DNA from: Celeribacter ethanolicus
Lineage (GTDB): Bacteria; Pseudomonadota; Alphaproteobacteria; Rhodobacterales; Rhodobacteraceae
Reading direction: 5' to 3'
Length of the DNA stretch: 64,000 nt
Assembly: GCF_001550095.1 (NCBI RefSeq)
Contig: NZ_LRUC01000039.1
Location: 1 to 64,000 of the forward strand
Part shown: in pieces, positions 8,430-17,570 of the stretch
How positions within the stretch are numbered: position 1 is the stretch's first letter
Layout: the number at the start of each line of letters is the position of its first letter
Program-made: the position numbers and the translations under genes
The notes under the pieces: generated by a model
The model's input: only the letters and a program-made list of their open reading frames with translations
Database searches by the model: none
What the model was told of the DNA's origin: nothing

Positions 8430-10091
8430 TTACAGGGCTTTCGTGACGCCCATGTGACGCGAATTCAGGCAGAACCTCGCCGAAATCTCCAGTTTCCGCA
8501 GGAAATGCGCATCGTGGCTGATCACGATCAGCGCGCCACGCCACTGAGAAAGCCCCTCTTCCAGCGCCTCCAACGCATCGAGATCGAGGTGGTTCGTCGG
8601 CTCATCGAGCAAAAGAAGCGGTGCCGGATCGCCACCCGCGCCCAAAAGTGCAATCGCGGCCCTGAGCCGCTCGCCGCCCGACAGCACCGCCACCGGTTTC
8701 AGCGCGGTATCACCGCGAAACCCGGCCTGTGCCAGTGCGGTGCGGATATCGGCGGGCTCGAGATGCGGATGTTCGCGGCGCGCCGCCTCGATCAGGTTCC
8801 CCGGTCCCGCAAGACCGCCACTCTGGTCGAGCCGGGCGCATTTGACCGGACGGATCACCTCGCCCGACAGCGGCGCGATCTCGCCTGCGATGCCGCGCAG
8901 GAGCGTCGATTTCCCCGCGCCGTTGGGGCCGCTGATCGCCAGCCTTTCCGGCCCCGTCAGGCTCAGGGTGATCGGCCCGATCCGCCGATCGCCAATGGCA
9001 AACACCGCCTCGCGCAGCACGAGCACCTGTTTCGTCGCGGGCAGGCTGATCTCGGGAAAGACCATCGCCACCGGTGTTACGACCTCGATCCGATTGACTG
9101 CGCTTGCCTGTGCCGCCCCCAGTGCCTCCTGCCGTCGAGCCGTGGCCCGGAGCCGTCCACCGGCCGCGCCTTCAGCGCCTTCCTTGGCCTTGTCCAGCAG
9201 CATCTTCGATTGCGAGCCGTCGCGCAGCGCCTTGCCCTGACGCGCGCGCCTTGCCTGTCGGGCTGCGGCCTCCTCGACCTGTGCCCGATGTTGACGCAGG
9301 GCGCGAGCGGCCTTGTCGGCCTCTGCCACGAGCCGGGCACGCTCCGCCTCCCTGGCGGTCTGAAACGCCGACCAGCCGCCGCCGAACTGGGCCACCGAGC
9401 CGTCCGGTTCCAGCGACACGATGCGGTCGACCTCTTCGAGAAGCGTGCGGTCATGGCTTGCGACCAGCGCGATGCCACGATGAGATTTCAACGCCGCCGC
9501 CAGAACCTCCCGCGCCTCCGTGTCGAGCGCATTGGTCGGTTCGTCCAGCAGGATGATCTCCGGCGCGTCGAAAAACAACGCGGCCAGAGAGGCGCGCAAT
9601 TGCTGCCCTCCCGACAGCGCGCCAAGACGCCGTTCAGGCGCCATTCCGGGCAGCCCGAAACGCGTGAGCTGCGCCACCATGCGGTCCTCAAGCGTCCAGT
9701 CGACCGCCTCAAACGCCCCCCGTGTAGGCTCTCCGGCCAGAGCGTGCCTGAGGTCGGCCCAGGCTTCGGCACAGCCGAACAGCTCGCACAGCCGGGCCTG
9801 CGGATCGGGCGATTGATCGAGCAGGCGCACGGGGCCGGAGAGTGAGACCTCCCCCATCACGGGCAGGTCAGTTGCCCCGGTTAGCCCAGAGCTTGCAATA
9901 AATTTGAGAAGCGAGGATTTCCCCGATCCATTTCGGCCCACAAGCCCGGTCACACCGGGCCCGAGGGTCAGATCGAAAGCTACACGCGATTCAGAACCTG
10001 ATGACGCAAGCTCAGAGCTTGCGTTTGCGGTCCTCAACACGGATGCGGACAGGGAGACGTTCCTCAGTCGGACGCTGGGAAAGGAAGGCAT
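8430..10091 (-). CDS. ABC-F family ATPase
   Basis: A soluble protein with two ABC ATPase domains and no membrane segment, as in the ABC-F (Uup/EttA-like) group whose known members act on the ribosome. Domain 1 has Walker A GLVGRNGSGKSS, signature LSGGQ and Walker B LLDEPTNALD. A basic, alanine/arginine-rich linker helix follows. Domain 2 has GPNGAGKSTLL, LSGGERLR and LLDEPTNHLD. The N-terminus is uncertain: ATG at 10091, GTG at 10106, or GTG at 10040. The upstream choices overlap a small ORF with a much better ribosome site, so the shorter start is quite possible. Specific function is not assignable. Confidence 0.88.
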   Translation of the reverse strand: MPSFPSVRLRNVSLSASVLRTANASSELASSGSESRVAFDLTLGPGVTGLVGRNGSGKSSLLKFIASSGLTGATDLPVMGEVSLSGPVRLLDQSPDPQARLCELFGCAEAWADLRHALAGEPTRGAFEAVDWTLEDRMVAQLTRFGLPGMAPERRLGALSGGQQLRASLAALFFDAPEIILLDEPTNALDTEAREVLAAALKSHRGIALVASHDRTLLEEVDRIVSLEPDGSVAQFGGGWSAFQTAREAERARLVAEADKAARALRQHRAQVEEAAARQARRARQGKALRDGSQSKMLLDKAKEGAEGAAGGRLRATARRQEALGAAQASAVNRIEVVTPVAMVFPEISLPATKQVLVLREAVFAIGDRRIGPITLSLTGPERLAISGPNGAGKSTLLRGIAGEIAPLSGEVIRPVKCARLDQSGGLAGPGNLIEAARREHPHLEPADIRTALAQAGFRGDTALKPVAVLSGGERLRAAIALLGAGGDPAPLLLLDEPTNHLDLDALEALEEGLSQWRGALIVISHDAHFLRKLEISARFCLNSRHMGVTKAL

Positions 10092-10149
10092 AGGCCACCA
10101 CGACACCGGTTGCGATCAAGGCGAGTGCGGTCGTCATGAGAATGTCCAT
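10012..10149 (-). CDS. Small membrane protein, 45 residues
   Basis: A short ORF reading MDILMTTALALIATGVVV at the start and ending VRIRVEDRKRKL. It has a strong ribosome site (AGGAGGG, 8 bases before the ATG), one hydrophobic helix at about residues 5-23 and a highly charged basic tail, as expected for a single-span small protein with its tail in the cytoplasm. It overlaps the 5' end of the ABC-F gene in another frame, so the two may be translationally coupled. Function unknown; support is the ribosome site and the protein-like composition only. Confidence 0.5.
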   Translation of the reverse strand: MDILMTTALALIATGVVVAYAFLSQRPTEERLPVRIRVEDRKRKL

Positions 10150-10301
10150 AGGTCAGCCCTCCTAGCTATGTATAAAATAGGTAACACCCGAAGGTGCAGG
10201 GTCAAGGGGTCGCGCTCATCATGTGGTGAAAAAAGTGAACAGAAGGCTAACTTTCGTCCCTTTCGCACCCGCGATGCGCAAGACCGTTACGTCACGCCGC
10301 C

Positions 10302-10970
10302 TTATCCGGCCTCATAGCCCAGCTTTTCCCGCAAAAACGCCAGTGCGACGCCCAGACCGTCCGGCGAGATGCCATGTCCCATGCCGCGCATGATATGGGC
10401 GTAGGTCTCGAACCCCGCCTCTTGCAACACCTGACCGGCCTCCGGCATCGACTGTGGCGGCACCACCTCGTCCTGATCGCCATGCAACAGCAGGATCGGC
10501 AGTTTCACCTTCATCTCGTCTTCCAGCATCTCGGGCGCAATCAGCCGCCCGGAGAAGCCCACGACGCAGGCCATCGCCTCTTCGCGGCGCGGCGCCACAT
10601 GCAGCGACATCATCGTGCCCTGCGAAAAGCCCACGAGCGCGATCTGCTCCGCCTCGAACCCGTAATCGACCATGAGATTGTCGAGATAGTCATTGAGCTC
10701 ATCGACTGCGCGAAGCATGCCATTGCGCGCTTCTTCTTCCGAGGAGCCGTCGATCCAAGGGATCGGGAACCACTGAAACCCCATCGGGTTGCCGGTGCAA
10801 ACCTCGGGCGCGTCCGGGGCAAAGAACATCGTGTCGGGCAGGTGTTCGCCCAAGGGATCGGCGAGGCTCAGGAGATCGTTGCCATCGGCACCGTAGCCAT
10901 GGAGGAAGATCACCGCAGAGCTCGTGCGCCCCGACAAGCTGTCGCGTTTGTGGTTGGTCAGATCGCTCAT
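10302..10970 (-). CDS. Alpha/beta-hydrolase, carboxylesterase/phospholipase type
   Basis: A 222-residue serine hydrolase of the phospholipase/carboxylesterase (acyl-protein thioesterase-like) family. The oxyanion-side motif is FLHGYGADGNDLL (about 22-34), the nucleophile elbow is LVGFSQGTMM with Ser at about 117, the acid lies in LHGDQDEVVPP and the His in GMGHGISPDG. Such enzymes hydrolyse short esters or lysophospholipids in the cytoplasm; the real substrate cannot be told from sequence. No signal peptide is present. It is a single gene separated from both neighbours by over 100 bp. Confidence 0.92.
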   Translation of the reverse strand: MSDLTNHKRDSLSGRTSSAVIFLHGYGADGNDLLSLADPLGEHLPDTMFFAPDAPEVCTGNPMGFQWFPIPWIDGSSEEEARNGMLRAVDELNDYLDNLMVDYGFEAEQIALVGFSQGTMMSLHVAPRREEAMACVVGFSGRLIAPEMLEDEMKVKLPILLLHGDQDEVVPPQSMPEAGQVLQEAGFETYAHIMRGMGHGISPDGLGVALAFLREKLGYEAG

Positions 10971-11070
10971 GGGGTCCTCTCAAACTGGGTCATGGCCAAG
11001 CTCTAAGCACAAAGCAGGGGCTTCGCAACCGGGCCGACAGCGACCGCGCAATATGGCGCAGCCCCCCGGC

Positions 11071-11595
11071 TCACCAGAAACAGAGTTGCAACACGCCGGC
11101 GTTGTCGCCAAACCCGGTGTCGTTGATGCGGAAATTGAGTTGCGGTTCCTGCCCGATCATCCAAGGCTCTTCGCCTTCTTCGAGGATTGTCCGAGTGTCG
11201 CCATCCGCGAAGCGGAGCAAAAGCGCGCCGAAGGGTACGGATTGATCGAATTTATATTGATTAAAGGGCGCGAGCGCCTCGGCATCCGCCCCGGTGTGGC
11301 CGCCATTCAGGACGGGCGCATACTGCGCCTTGTCGACGGTCCACCCCTCCTGATCGGTATGGATGGTCATAGAGGAAAAGTTCCGTCCGAGAATCCCCTC
11401 GTGCGGCACCATGTAGCGTTGCCAGCCCATGGTCGAGGAAATCTCGATGCAGTCCCAGTCATCGCCATACTGATCCCACTCGCCTTGCGCATAGATATGC
11501 GCCAGAGGCACATCTTCGGCCAACACAGGTCCCGTCAAAACAGACCCAACCAAAAGCGCCAGAAGAGCCACAAGACCCGCACCGGTTTTCATCAT
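11071..11595 (-). CDS. Secreted protein of unknown function
   Basis: A 174-residue protein with a clear signal peptide (KTGAGLVALLALLVG ... TGPVLA, cleavage expected after about residue 26). The mature part is acidic and tryptophan-rich (YAQGEWDQYGDDWDC, GWQRYMVPHEG) and contains two cysteines, one near each end, that could form a disulfide. The start is the ATG at 11595, which overlaps the stop of the DNA glycosylase gene as ATGA; the longer upstream ORF is an artefact of that overlap. It is the last gene of the cbiD-cobK-glycosylase run but has no evident link to cobalamin. Family not recognised. Confidence 0.7.
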   Translation of the reverse strand: MMKTGAGLVALLALLVGSVLTGPVLAEDVPLAHIYAQGEWDQYGDDWDCIEISSTMGWQRYMVPHEGILGRNFSSMTIHTDQEGWTVDKAQYAPVLNGGHTGADAEALAPFNQYKFDQSVPFGALLLRFADGDTRTILEEGEEPWMIGQEPQLNFRINDTGFGDNAGVLQLCFW

Positions 11596-12215
11596 CTCAC
11601 ACCCTCGCGTTGTTTGGCCACATGGTAATAGGCCCAGAGCACCCGCGCCGCGACTGCCCGCCATGGCGCCCACGCCTCGGCCATCTGGCGCAGCGCGCGT
11701 TCTTTCGGGCGGTCCGGCAGATCGAACAACAGACGCGCCGCTTCCTGCAAGGCCAAATCGCCCGGCGCAAATACATCGGCATGGCCCAGCGAGAACATCG
11801 CATAAATTTCCGCCGTCCAGACGCCGATCCCCGGCACTTCGGTCAGGGTTGCGACCACCTCGGACGTGGGCGAGTCCCGCAGCGCGCGGTAGTCGATCCG
11901 CGCCTCGGCCAAGGCCTTGGCATAGCGCACCTTCTGGTGCGACAACCCGCAGGCACGCAGATCATCTTCGCTGGCCCAGAGCACCTTGCGCGGACCGGTC
12001 AGTTTCGCGGCTTTCATGCGCCGCCAGATGCCATTGGCGGCGGCGACGGAGATTTGCTGGCTGACGATGGCGCCCAGAAGCTCTTCGAACCCGTCCTTGC
12101 GCCGCCGGAGCGGTAAAGGCCCGGTGAGGCTCAGCGCATGGGCAAAACGCGGCTCGCATGTGGCCAGATGCGCCGCCCCTTCGGCGACATCCGCGTCACA
12201 GGCGATGATCCGCAT
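11592..12215 (-). CDS. DNA-3-methyladenine glycosylase, HhH-GPD type
   Basis: Base-excision repair glycosylase of the AlkA/HhH-GPD superfamily, removing alkylated bases from DNA. The 207-residue protein is a compact form without the AlkA N-terminal domain. The helix-hairpin-helix is LTEVPGIGVWTAEIYAMFSLG (given in two parts: LTEVPGIGVWTA and EIYAMFSLG) and the catalytic Asp follows in DVFAPGDLAL. Its start shares one base with the cobK stop (TGATG) and its stop overlaps the next start, so it is cotranslated in the cobalamin gene run. No iron-sulfur cluster cysteines are present. Confidence 0.92.
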   Translation of the reverse strand: MRIIACDADVAEGAAHLATCEPRFAHALSLTGPLPLRRRKDGFEELLGAIVSQQISVAAANGIWRRMKAAKLTGPRKVLWASEDDLRACGLSHQKVRYAKALAEARIDYRALRDSPTSEVVATLTEVPGIGVWTAEIYAMFSLGHADVFAPGDLALQEAARLLFDLPDRPKERALRQMAEAWAPWRAVAARVLWAYYHVAKQREGVR

Positions 12216-12952
12216 CAGAAGGTCTCACCATGGGTTTCCGCCCATTCCAGCGCATCGAGCACTTGCTCGCGCCGCTCAACGCCCTCGGGCACCGGCGGGC
12301 GGGCGATCATGGCAATGGGAATGCCGAGCTTGCGCGCCGCGTCCAGCTTGCCGCGCGCCGCACCGCCTGCGTTTTTAACCACAAGGAAATCCGGTTTGAG
12401 CCGCTCAAAAAGAGCAATCTCTTCGGCTTCCGAAAACGGCGGACGCCCGGTGATCCAGTCCCCCTCATAGGGAAACGGCTGCGTCGGCGCATCAATCACC
12501 CGGCAAATCAGATGCCGCCCCGGCAAAAGCGGCCCGATGCGATCAAGGCTCTGCCGCCCGGTCGCAAGGAACACGCGCGCGCCTTCGGGGATCATCGCGG
12601 GCAGCTCCGCGAGATCATAGAGGTGATGCCAGGCGTCGCCCGGCTGCGAGCGCCAGATTTTGCGCTCATAAAGCAGATACGGCAGGCCCAGCTCACGACA
12701 AACCCGCGCCGTGCGCGCGGTGATCGCCTCGGCAAAGGGGTTTGTGGCGTCGATCACGGCGGTGATGCCAGCCTCCTTGAGATAGGCGCGAAACCCCTCT
12801 TCGCCGCCAAAGCCCCCGACACGCGTCTCGATCGGATAGGTCAGCGGATCGTCGGTCACCCCCGCCAGAGAGGCCACGGCCTTGATCCCCGAAGAGGCCA
12901 GATGACCGGCCAGATTGCGCGCCTCGGTGCTGCCTGCGAGAAGAAGGATCAT
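12215..12952 (-). CDS. cobK: Precorrin-6A reductase
   Basis: NADPH-dependent reduction of the macrocycle of (cobalt-)precorrin-6A to -6B in cobalamin synthesis. The 245-residue protein begins with the nucleotide-binding LLLAGSTEARNLAGHL and carries the family segments VIDATNPFAEAIT (about 66-78), RVFLATGRQSLDRI and FLVVKNAGGAARGKL. It starts right after the cbiD stop and shares one base with the glycosylase start. Neighbouring cbiD, cobA and cobB support the assignment. Confidence 0.95.
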   Translation of the reverse strand: MILLLAGSTEARNLAGHLASSGIKAVASLAGVTDDPLTYPIETRVGGFGGEEGFRAYLKEAGITAVIDATNPFAEAITARTARVCRELGLPYLLYERKIWRSQPGDAWHHLYDLAELPAMIPEGARVFLATGRQSLDRIGPLLPGRHLICRVIDAPTQPFPYEGDWITGRPPFSEAEEIALFERLKPDFLVVKNAGGAARGKLDAARKLGIPIAMIARPPVPEGVERREQVLDALEWAETHGETF

Positions 12953-13996
12953 TTATGCCCGTCCTATAATGGTGCCCTTGCGGTCGATCACCACGATGTC
13001 GAAAGCGCAGCCGCGCCCGCCGAACCGTGTCTCGACCTGTTCCAGCGCTTTCTGCGCCACCCTCGCGGCAAAGTCAGCCCCCAGACGGCTGTAAATCTCC
13101 AGCGCCGTGTTGCAATGCACAAGATCCGGGTCGCCCATCTCGGCGGCCCAATAAGGTTTGTCGACCTGCGACCGCTTGGAATGCAGGTCCATCTCGCCCT
13201 GCGCCAGCTTGGCGATCTTGCCGATACCGCCGCCGATGGTGACGCGCGGCACCGGGTGTTTCATCAGGTATTTCAGCAGCCCGCCCGCGAAATCGCCCAT
13301 GTCGAGCATCGCGCCCTCGGGCAGGTCGTACAGCCCCCGCACCACGCGCTCCGACGTCGCGCCGGTGCAACCCGCCACATGACTGAGCCCTTCGGCGCGT
13401 GCCACGTCGACGCCACGTTGAATCGAGGCGATCCATGCCGCGCAGGAGAACGGCCGCACCACGCCCGTCGTGCCCAGAACCGACAGCCCGCCCTTGATGC
13501 CAAGGCGCGGATTCCATGTCTTGAGCGCGATCTCTTCGCCACCGGGAATGGAGACCGTGATCTCTACATCCGCCGCCTGCCCCAGCCGTTTCGCCATCTC
13601 CGCCACCTGCCCGGCCATCATCTCGCGCGGCACCGGGTTGATCGCGGGCTCTCCCGGCGGGATCGGCAGGCCCGGTTTCGTCACCGTCCCCACGCCCGCA
13701 CCCGCCCGGAACACGACGCCACCCCCGGACATCTGCACCCGCGCCCGGATTTCCGCGCCATGGGTCACGTCCGGATCGTCGCCCGCATCCTTGATCACGC
13801 CCGCCTCGGCCCAGCCCGGCCCCTCGGCCCGGTGCGACAGGGCAAATTCGGGCCGCTCGCCTTTCGGCAATGTGATCCGCACACGGTCGGGGAAGCCCTC
13901 GCCCCACAGCGCCATTAGCGCCGCGCGGGTTGCCGCCGTCGCGCAGGCCCCCGTGGTCCAGCCACGGCGCAAAGGAGGTGAAGTCTCGGTCATCAT
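12953..13996 (-). CDS. cbiD: Cobalt-precorrin-5B (C1)-methyltransferase
   Basis: CbiD methylates C1 of the corrin precursor using SAM. The protein opens LRRGWTTGACATAATRAAL, the CbiD hallmark, and has GVGTVTKPGL, GIKGGLSVLGTTG and the C-terminal IGGGIGKIAKLAQGEMDLHS. About 347 residues fits the family. The reading frame stays open far upstream (to 14941) but that part is antisense to cobA; the ATG pair at 13993/13996 preceded by a weak site is chosen. Interesting mix: cbiD belongs to the anaerobic naming scheme, yet it is also found in alphaproteobacteria that otherwise use cob genes. Confidence 0.95.
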   Translation of the reverse strand: MMTETSPPLRRGWTTGACATAATRAALMALWGEGFPDRVRITLPKGERPEFALSHRAEGPGWAEAGVIKDAGDDPDVTHGAEIRARVQMSGGGVVFRAGAGVGTVTKPGLPIPPGEPAINPVPREMMAGQVAEMAKRLGQAADVEITVSIPGGEEIALKTWNPRLGIKGGLSVLGTTGVVRPFSCAAWIASIQRGVDVARAEGLSHVAGCTGATSERVVRGLYDLPEGAMLDMGDFAGGLLKYLMKHPVPRVTIGGGIGKIAKLAQGEMDLHSKRSQVDKPYWAAEMGDPDLVHCNTALEIYSRLGADFAARVAQKALEQVETRFGGRGCAFDIVVIDRKGTIIGRA

Positions 13997-14089
13997 GGTC
14001 ACGATAAGCCAGCCGCCCAGCCTCCGCCAGACGCATTCGTGCCACCAAACAGGCTTCCCCCGCCCCCCGGCCTTCGTCATAAAACAGAT

Positions 14090-14950
14090 ATGACAGAATC
14101 GACGCTCTCCCTCCCTTCGGGCGACTGGCCCACACTGGAACCCGGCTGGGTCTGGCTTTGTGGCGCGGGTCCCGGCGATCCCGGCCTCTTGACGCTGCAT
14201 GCGATCAATGCGCTGCGGCAGGCCGATGTGATCGTTTACGATGCGCTTGTGGGGCAGGAGATTTTGAGCTGGGCGCCCGAGGGCACCGAACTGGTCTATG
14301 CCGGCAAACGCGGCGGCAAGCCCTCGGCGAAACAGGCCGATATTTCGCTGCAACTCGTCGATCTCGCCCGCGCGGGCAAACGCGTGTTGCGGCTCAAGGG
14401 CGGCGATCCCTTCGTCTTTGGCCGCGGCGGCGAAGAGGCCCAGACGCTCATCCAACATGGCGTGCCGGTGCGCATCGTGCCGGGAATATCGGCGGGGATC
14501 GGCGGGCTCGCTTATGCGGGCATCCCGGTCACCCACCGCGACGTCAACCAATCGGTGAGCTTCGTCACCGGCCACGATCAGACCGGCGGCCCGACCGGCA
14601 GCCTTGATTGGGAGGCCCTGTCGCGCGCCTCCGGCGTTCTGGTGATCTACATGGGGATGAAACACGCCCCGACCATTCGCGACGGCCTTTTGAAGGCCGG
14701 ACGACCCGCAGACGAACCCGTCGCCGTCGTGTCGCAGGCCACATTGCCCGAACAACGGGTGCTGGAAACCACGCTGGACGCGATGGTCGAGGACATCGCC
14801 AATGCAGGGCTTGAGCCGCCCGCGATCATCTGTGTCGGGCGCGCGGTGCTGATGCGCCAGGTGCTTGACTGGCAGGCCCTGATGCGGGGGGAAGCCCCGC
14901 GCAACCTCGATCCGCTGGGCCGCGGCAAACCGGCAGAACAAGGCGGATGA
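14090..14950 (+). CDS. cobA: Uroporphyrinogen-III C-methyltransferase
   Basis: Adds methyl groups at C2 and C7 of uroporphyrinogen III, giving precorrin-2 for cobalamin (and possibly sirohaem). The 286-residue protein has the SUMT signatures VWLCGAGPGDPGLLTLHA (about 17-34), LRLKGGDPFVFGRGGEEA and VVPGI-like IVPGISAGIGGLAYAGIP. It lacks the CysG N-terminal dehydrogenase/ferrochelatase part, so it is a stand-alone CobA. The ATG at 14090 is used because the upstream ORF is antisense to cbiD; no good ribosome site precedes it. Overlaps cobB by 4 bp. Confidence 0.96.
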   Translation: MTESTLSLPSGDWPTLEPGWVWLCGAGPGDPGLLTLHAINALRQADVIVYDALVGQEILSWAPEGTELVYAGKRGGKPSAKQADISLQLVDLARAGKRVLRLKGGDPFVFGRGGEEAQTLIQHGVPVRIVPGISAGIGGLAYAGIPVTHRDVNQSVSFVTGHDQTGGPTGSLDWEALSRASGVLVIYMGMKHAPTIRDGLLKAGRPADEPVAVVSQATLPEQRVLETTLDAMVEDIANAGLEPPAIICVGRAVLMRQVLDWQALMRGEAPRNLDPLGRGKPAEQGG

Positions 14951-16215
14951 CCACGGGCCTCTTGATCGCCGCGCCCGCCTCCGGCTCCGGCAAAACCACT
15001 GTCACGCTTGGCATCCTGCGCGCGCTGACCCGGCACGGCGTGCCGGTGCGCGGCGCGAAATCCGGCCCGGATTACATCGACCCACGGTTTCACGAGGCCG
15101 CCACCGGGCGGAGCTGTGTCAATCTCGACGCCTGGGCAATGACGCCTGACCGGCTCACGAGCCTTGCCTCAGGCAACGGTCTCCTGATCGTCGAAGGCGC
15201 CATGGGCCTGTTCGACGGCGCGCCGCCCGAGGGCAAGGGCGCCTCGGCCGATCTCGCGCGCCTCTTCGACATGCCCGTGATTTTGGTGGTCGATGCCGCA
15301 CGCATGGCCGGGTCCGTTGCGCCGCTGGTGGCAGGCTTTGCCCATCACGATCCGCGTGTGAAAATCGCAGGCGTGATCCTCAACAAAACCGGCTCGCCGC
15401 GCCATGCGGAGATGCTCGCCCGCGCCCTTGCGCCGCTGAACATCCCGCTGATCGGCTCCCTGCCCCGCAACACTGCGCTTAGCCATCCCGACCGTCATCT
15501 CGGCCTTGTGCAGGCGGGCGAACGCCCCGATCTCGACGCCTTTCTCGACGCCGCCGCCGAGGCGGTCGAAGCGGCGCTCGATCTCGATCTGTTGCAGAGC
15601 CTCGCCACCCCGCTGCCTGTCGCAGCTCACACCCCGCGCGTGCCGCCGCCCGCCCAGAGCCTTGCCGTGGCTCATGACGCGGCCTTCGCCTTTACCTACC
15701 CGCATCTTCTGGCGGACTGGCGGGCGCAGGGGGCGGAGATCCGGTTTTTTTCGCCTCTGGCCAATGACGCGCCGCCGCCCGCCGATCTGGTCTACCTGCC
15801 CGGTGGTTACCCCGAGCTGCATGCCGGGCGTCTCGCGGCCAATCACGCCTTCCTTCAGGGCCTGCGCGAGGCCGCCGCGCGGCGACGGGTTTACGGCGAA
15901 TGCGGCGGCTACATGGTTTTGGGCGACGGTTTGGTCGACAAGGACGGGGTACGGCACAAAATGGCCGGGCTGTTGCGGCTCGAAACCTCATTCGCTCAAC
16001 GCAAGCTGCATCTGGGGTATCGCCATGCGCAGGCCGTGAACGGGCCGTTCCCCGGCCAATGGGCGGCGCATGAGTTTCACTATGCCACGACGCTCAAGGC
16101 CGAAGGCGCGCCGCTTTTCTCCGCCTCGGATGCCGAAGGTGCCGATCTCGGGCCGCAAGGATTGATCGCGGGGTCGGTTGCGGGGTCGTTCCTGCATCTG
16201 ATCGACCGGCGTTGA
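14947..16215 (+). CDS. cobB: Cobyrinic/hydrogenobyrinic acid a,c-diamide synthase
   Basis: ATP- and glutamine-dependent amidation of the a and c side chains of the corrin ring. The 422-residue protein has an N-terminal P-loop (APASGSGKTTVTLGIL, about 9-24) with GAKSGPDYIDPRFHEAATGR, and a C-terminal glutaminase domain whose nucleophile lies in YGECGGYMVLG (Cys at about 319), with DLVYLPGGYPELHAG and the late His of the triad in WAAHEFHYA. It overlaps cobA by 4 bp as one translational unit. Confidence 0.96.
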   Translation: MTTGLLIAAPASGSGKTTVTLGILRALTRHGVPVRGAKSGPDYIDPRFHEAATGRSCVNLDAWAMTPDRLTSLASGNGLLIVEGAMGLFDGAPPEGKGASADLARLFDMPVILVVDAARMAGSVAPLVAGFAHHDPRVKIAGVILNKTGSPRHAEMLARALAPLNIPLIGSLPRNTALSHPDRHLGLVQAGERPDLDAFLDAAAEAVEAALDLDLLQSLATPLPVAAHTPRVPPPAQSLAVAHDAAFAFTYPHLLADWRAQGAEIRFFSPLANDAPPPADLVYLPGGYPELHAGRLAANHAFLQGLREAAARRRVYGECGGYMVLGDGLVDKDGVRHKMAGLLRLETSFAQRKLHLGYRHAQAVNGPFPGQWAAHEFHYATTLKAEGAPLFSASDAEGADLGPQGLIAGSVAGSFLHLIDRR

Positions 16216-16318
16216 TCTCAGATGCACAGCGCCCCTTGAAGAACGCGGGTTCTCAGGGCGCGCATCTGCCGCTAAACGGAAAACACATTCAAGAACTCGC
16301 ACAGTTTACGGACCACGC

Positions 16319-17539
16319 ATGACCGATACGGCCCTCAGCCCCGACACCCAGCGCGCCCGGCGCAACGTGATGATCCTCGTCCTCGCTCAGGCCTTCTTGG
16401 GCGCGCAGATGTCGATGATCTTCACCATCGGCGGCCTCGCCGGTCAGTCTCTGGCGACCAACCTCTGTTTCTCCACCCTGCCGATTTCCGCCACCGTTTT
16501 GGGGTCGATGATGGCCGCCACGCCGCTCTCGGCCGCGATGCAGCGCTGGGGCCGTCGTGTCGGGTTCTGGATCGGCACCGGGTCGGGCACCATTGGCGCG
16601 GGAATCGGCGCCTATGCGCTTCTGCACCAAAGTTTCTGGCTCTTCGTTCTCGGCGGGTTCTTCACCGGCGTCTATCAATCGGCGCAGGGATTCTTCCGCT
16701 TTGCCGCCACCGACACTGCCGACGAGTCCTTCCGCCCGAAAGCGATCTCCTATGTCATGGCGGGCGGGCTCGCCTCCGCCATCATCGGGCCTCAGCTTGT
16801 GAAAGTGACGTCGCAAGCCATGGTCGTGCCCTTCCTCGGCACTTATCTCGCGGTGATCGCGATCAACATCGTCGGCTCGCTGCTGTTTCTCTTCCTCGAC
16901 ATCCCGAAACCTCCGGTGTCGACCCATCACCACCTGATCGGGCGCTCGCGGATGGAGCTTTTGAAGACCCCGCGCATTGCGGTTGCGATCATCATCGCCA
17001 CCACCTCCTATGCGCTGATGAACCTCGTGATGACCTCGACGCCGCTCGCCGTCGTGGGCTGCGGGTTCGAACAGAACACCGCCGCCAATATCGTTTCCGC
17101 CCACGTCATCGCGATGTTCCTGCCGTCCTTCTTCACCGGCTATCTGATCGCCAAATTCGGCGTCGAGCGGATCATGTCGCTGGGCCTCATCATCTTGGGT
17201 GCCGCCGGTGTCGTGGCGATGATGGGCGTGGAGCTGGAGAATTTCTTCGGCGCGCTGATCCTTCTGGGCGTCGGCTGGAACTTCGGCTTCATCGGCGCAA
17301 CGGCCATGCTCTCCTCGGCCCATGAGCCGTCGGAGCGTGGCCGCGTTCAGGGCATGAACGACCTGATCGTCTTCGGCGGCGTGACGCTGGCCTCGTTGGC
17401 CTCCGGCGGTCTGTTGAACTGTTCCGGCGGTTCGGCACAGGACGGCTGGATCGCGGTCAACCTGACGATGATCCCGCTCCTGACGCTCGCCGGTGCGGCG
17501 CTGATCTGGCTCTGGATGCAGCCGAAAAACAAAGGGTAA
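16319..17539 (+). CDS. MFS transporter
   Basis: A 406-residue inner-membrane carrier with about twelve hydrophobic helices, of the major facilitator superfamily (YbfB/YnfM-like appearance). A charged loop between halves (PPVSTHHHLIGRSRMELLKTP, about 200-220) separates helices 6 and 7. The substrate is not deducible. It follows cobB by about 100 bp in the same direction but has its own spacing and is closed by a strong hairpin shared with the convergent TrgB gene. Confidence 0.88.
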   Translation: MTDTALSPDTQRARRNVMILVLAQAFLGAQMSMIFTIGGLAGQSLATNLCFSTLPISATVLGSMMAATPLSAAMQRWGRRVGFWIGTGSGTIGAGIGAYALLHQSFWLFVLGGFFTGVYQSAQGFFRFAATDTADESFRPKAISYVMAGGLASAIIGPQLVKVTSQAMVVPFLGTYLAVIAINIVGSLLFLFLDIPKPPVSTHHHLIGRSRMELLKTPRIAVAIIIATTSYALMNLVMTSTPLAVVGCGFEQNTAANIVSAHVIAMFLPSFFTGYLIAKFGVERIMSLGLIILGAAGVVAMMGVELENFFGALILLGVGWNFGFIGATAMLSSAHEPSERGRVQGMNDLIVFGGVTLASLASGGLLNCSGGSAQDGWIAVNLTMIPLLTLAGAALIWLWMQPKNKG

Positions 17540-17546
17540 CGCGGTG

Positions 17547-17570
17547 GGCGGGGGCCTTTACACCCCCGCC
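17547..17570. terminator. Bidirectional hairpin terminator
   Basis: GGCGGGGG at 17547-17554 pairs with CCCCCGCC at 17563-17570 between the stop of the MFS gene and the stop of the convergent NUDIX gene. The strong 8-bp GC stem and its position support a terminator for both. Confidence 0.55.

Noticed and set aside
12230-13918. 562-codon ORF antisense to cobK and cbiD
   Set aside because: Both sense genes are clear; the antisense product has no domain logic and spans two genes.
13997-14089. Cobalamin riboswitch between cbiD and cobA
   Set aside because: A GGGAAG-like piece is present on the minus strand, but the conserved B12 box and GCCACTG element are not, and the gap is too short for the aptamer.
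14000-14941. N-terminal extension of the cbiD frame to 662 codons
   Set aside because: That part is antisense to cobA and shows none of the CbiD family; the LRRGWTTGACA start is at 13993-13996.
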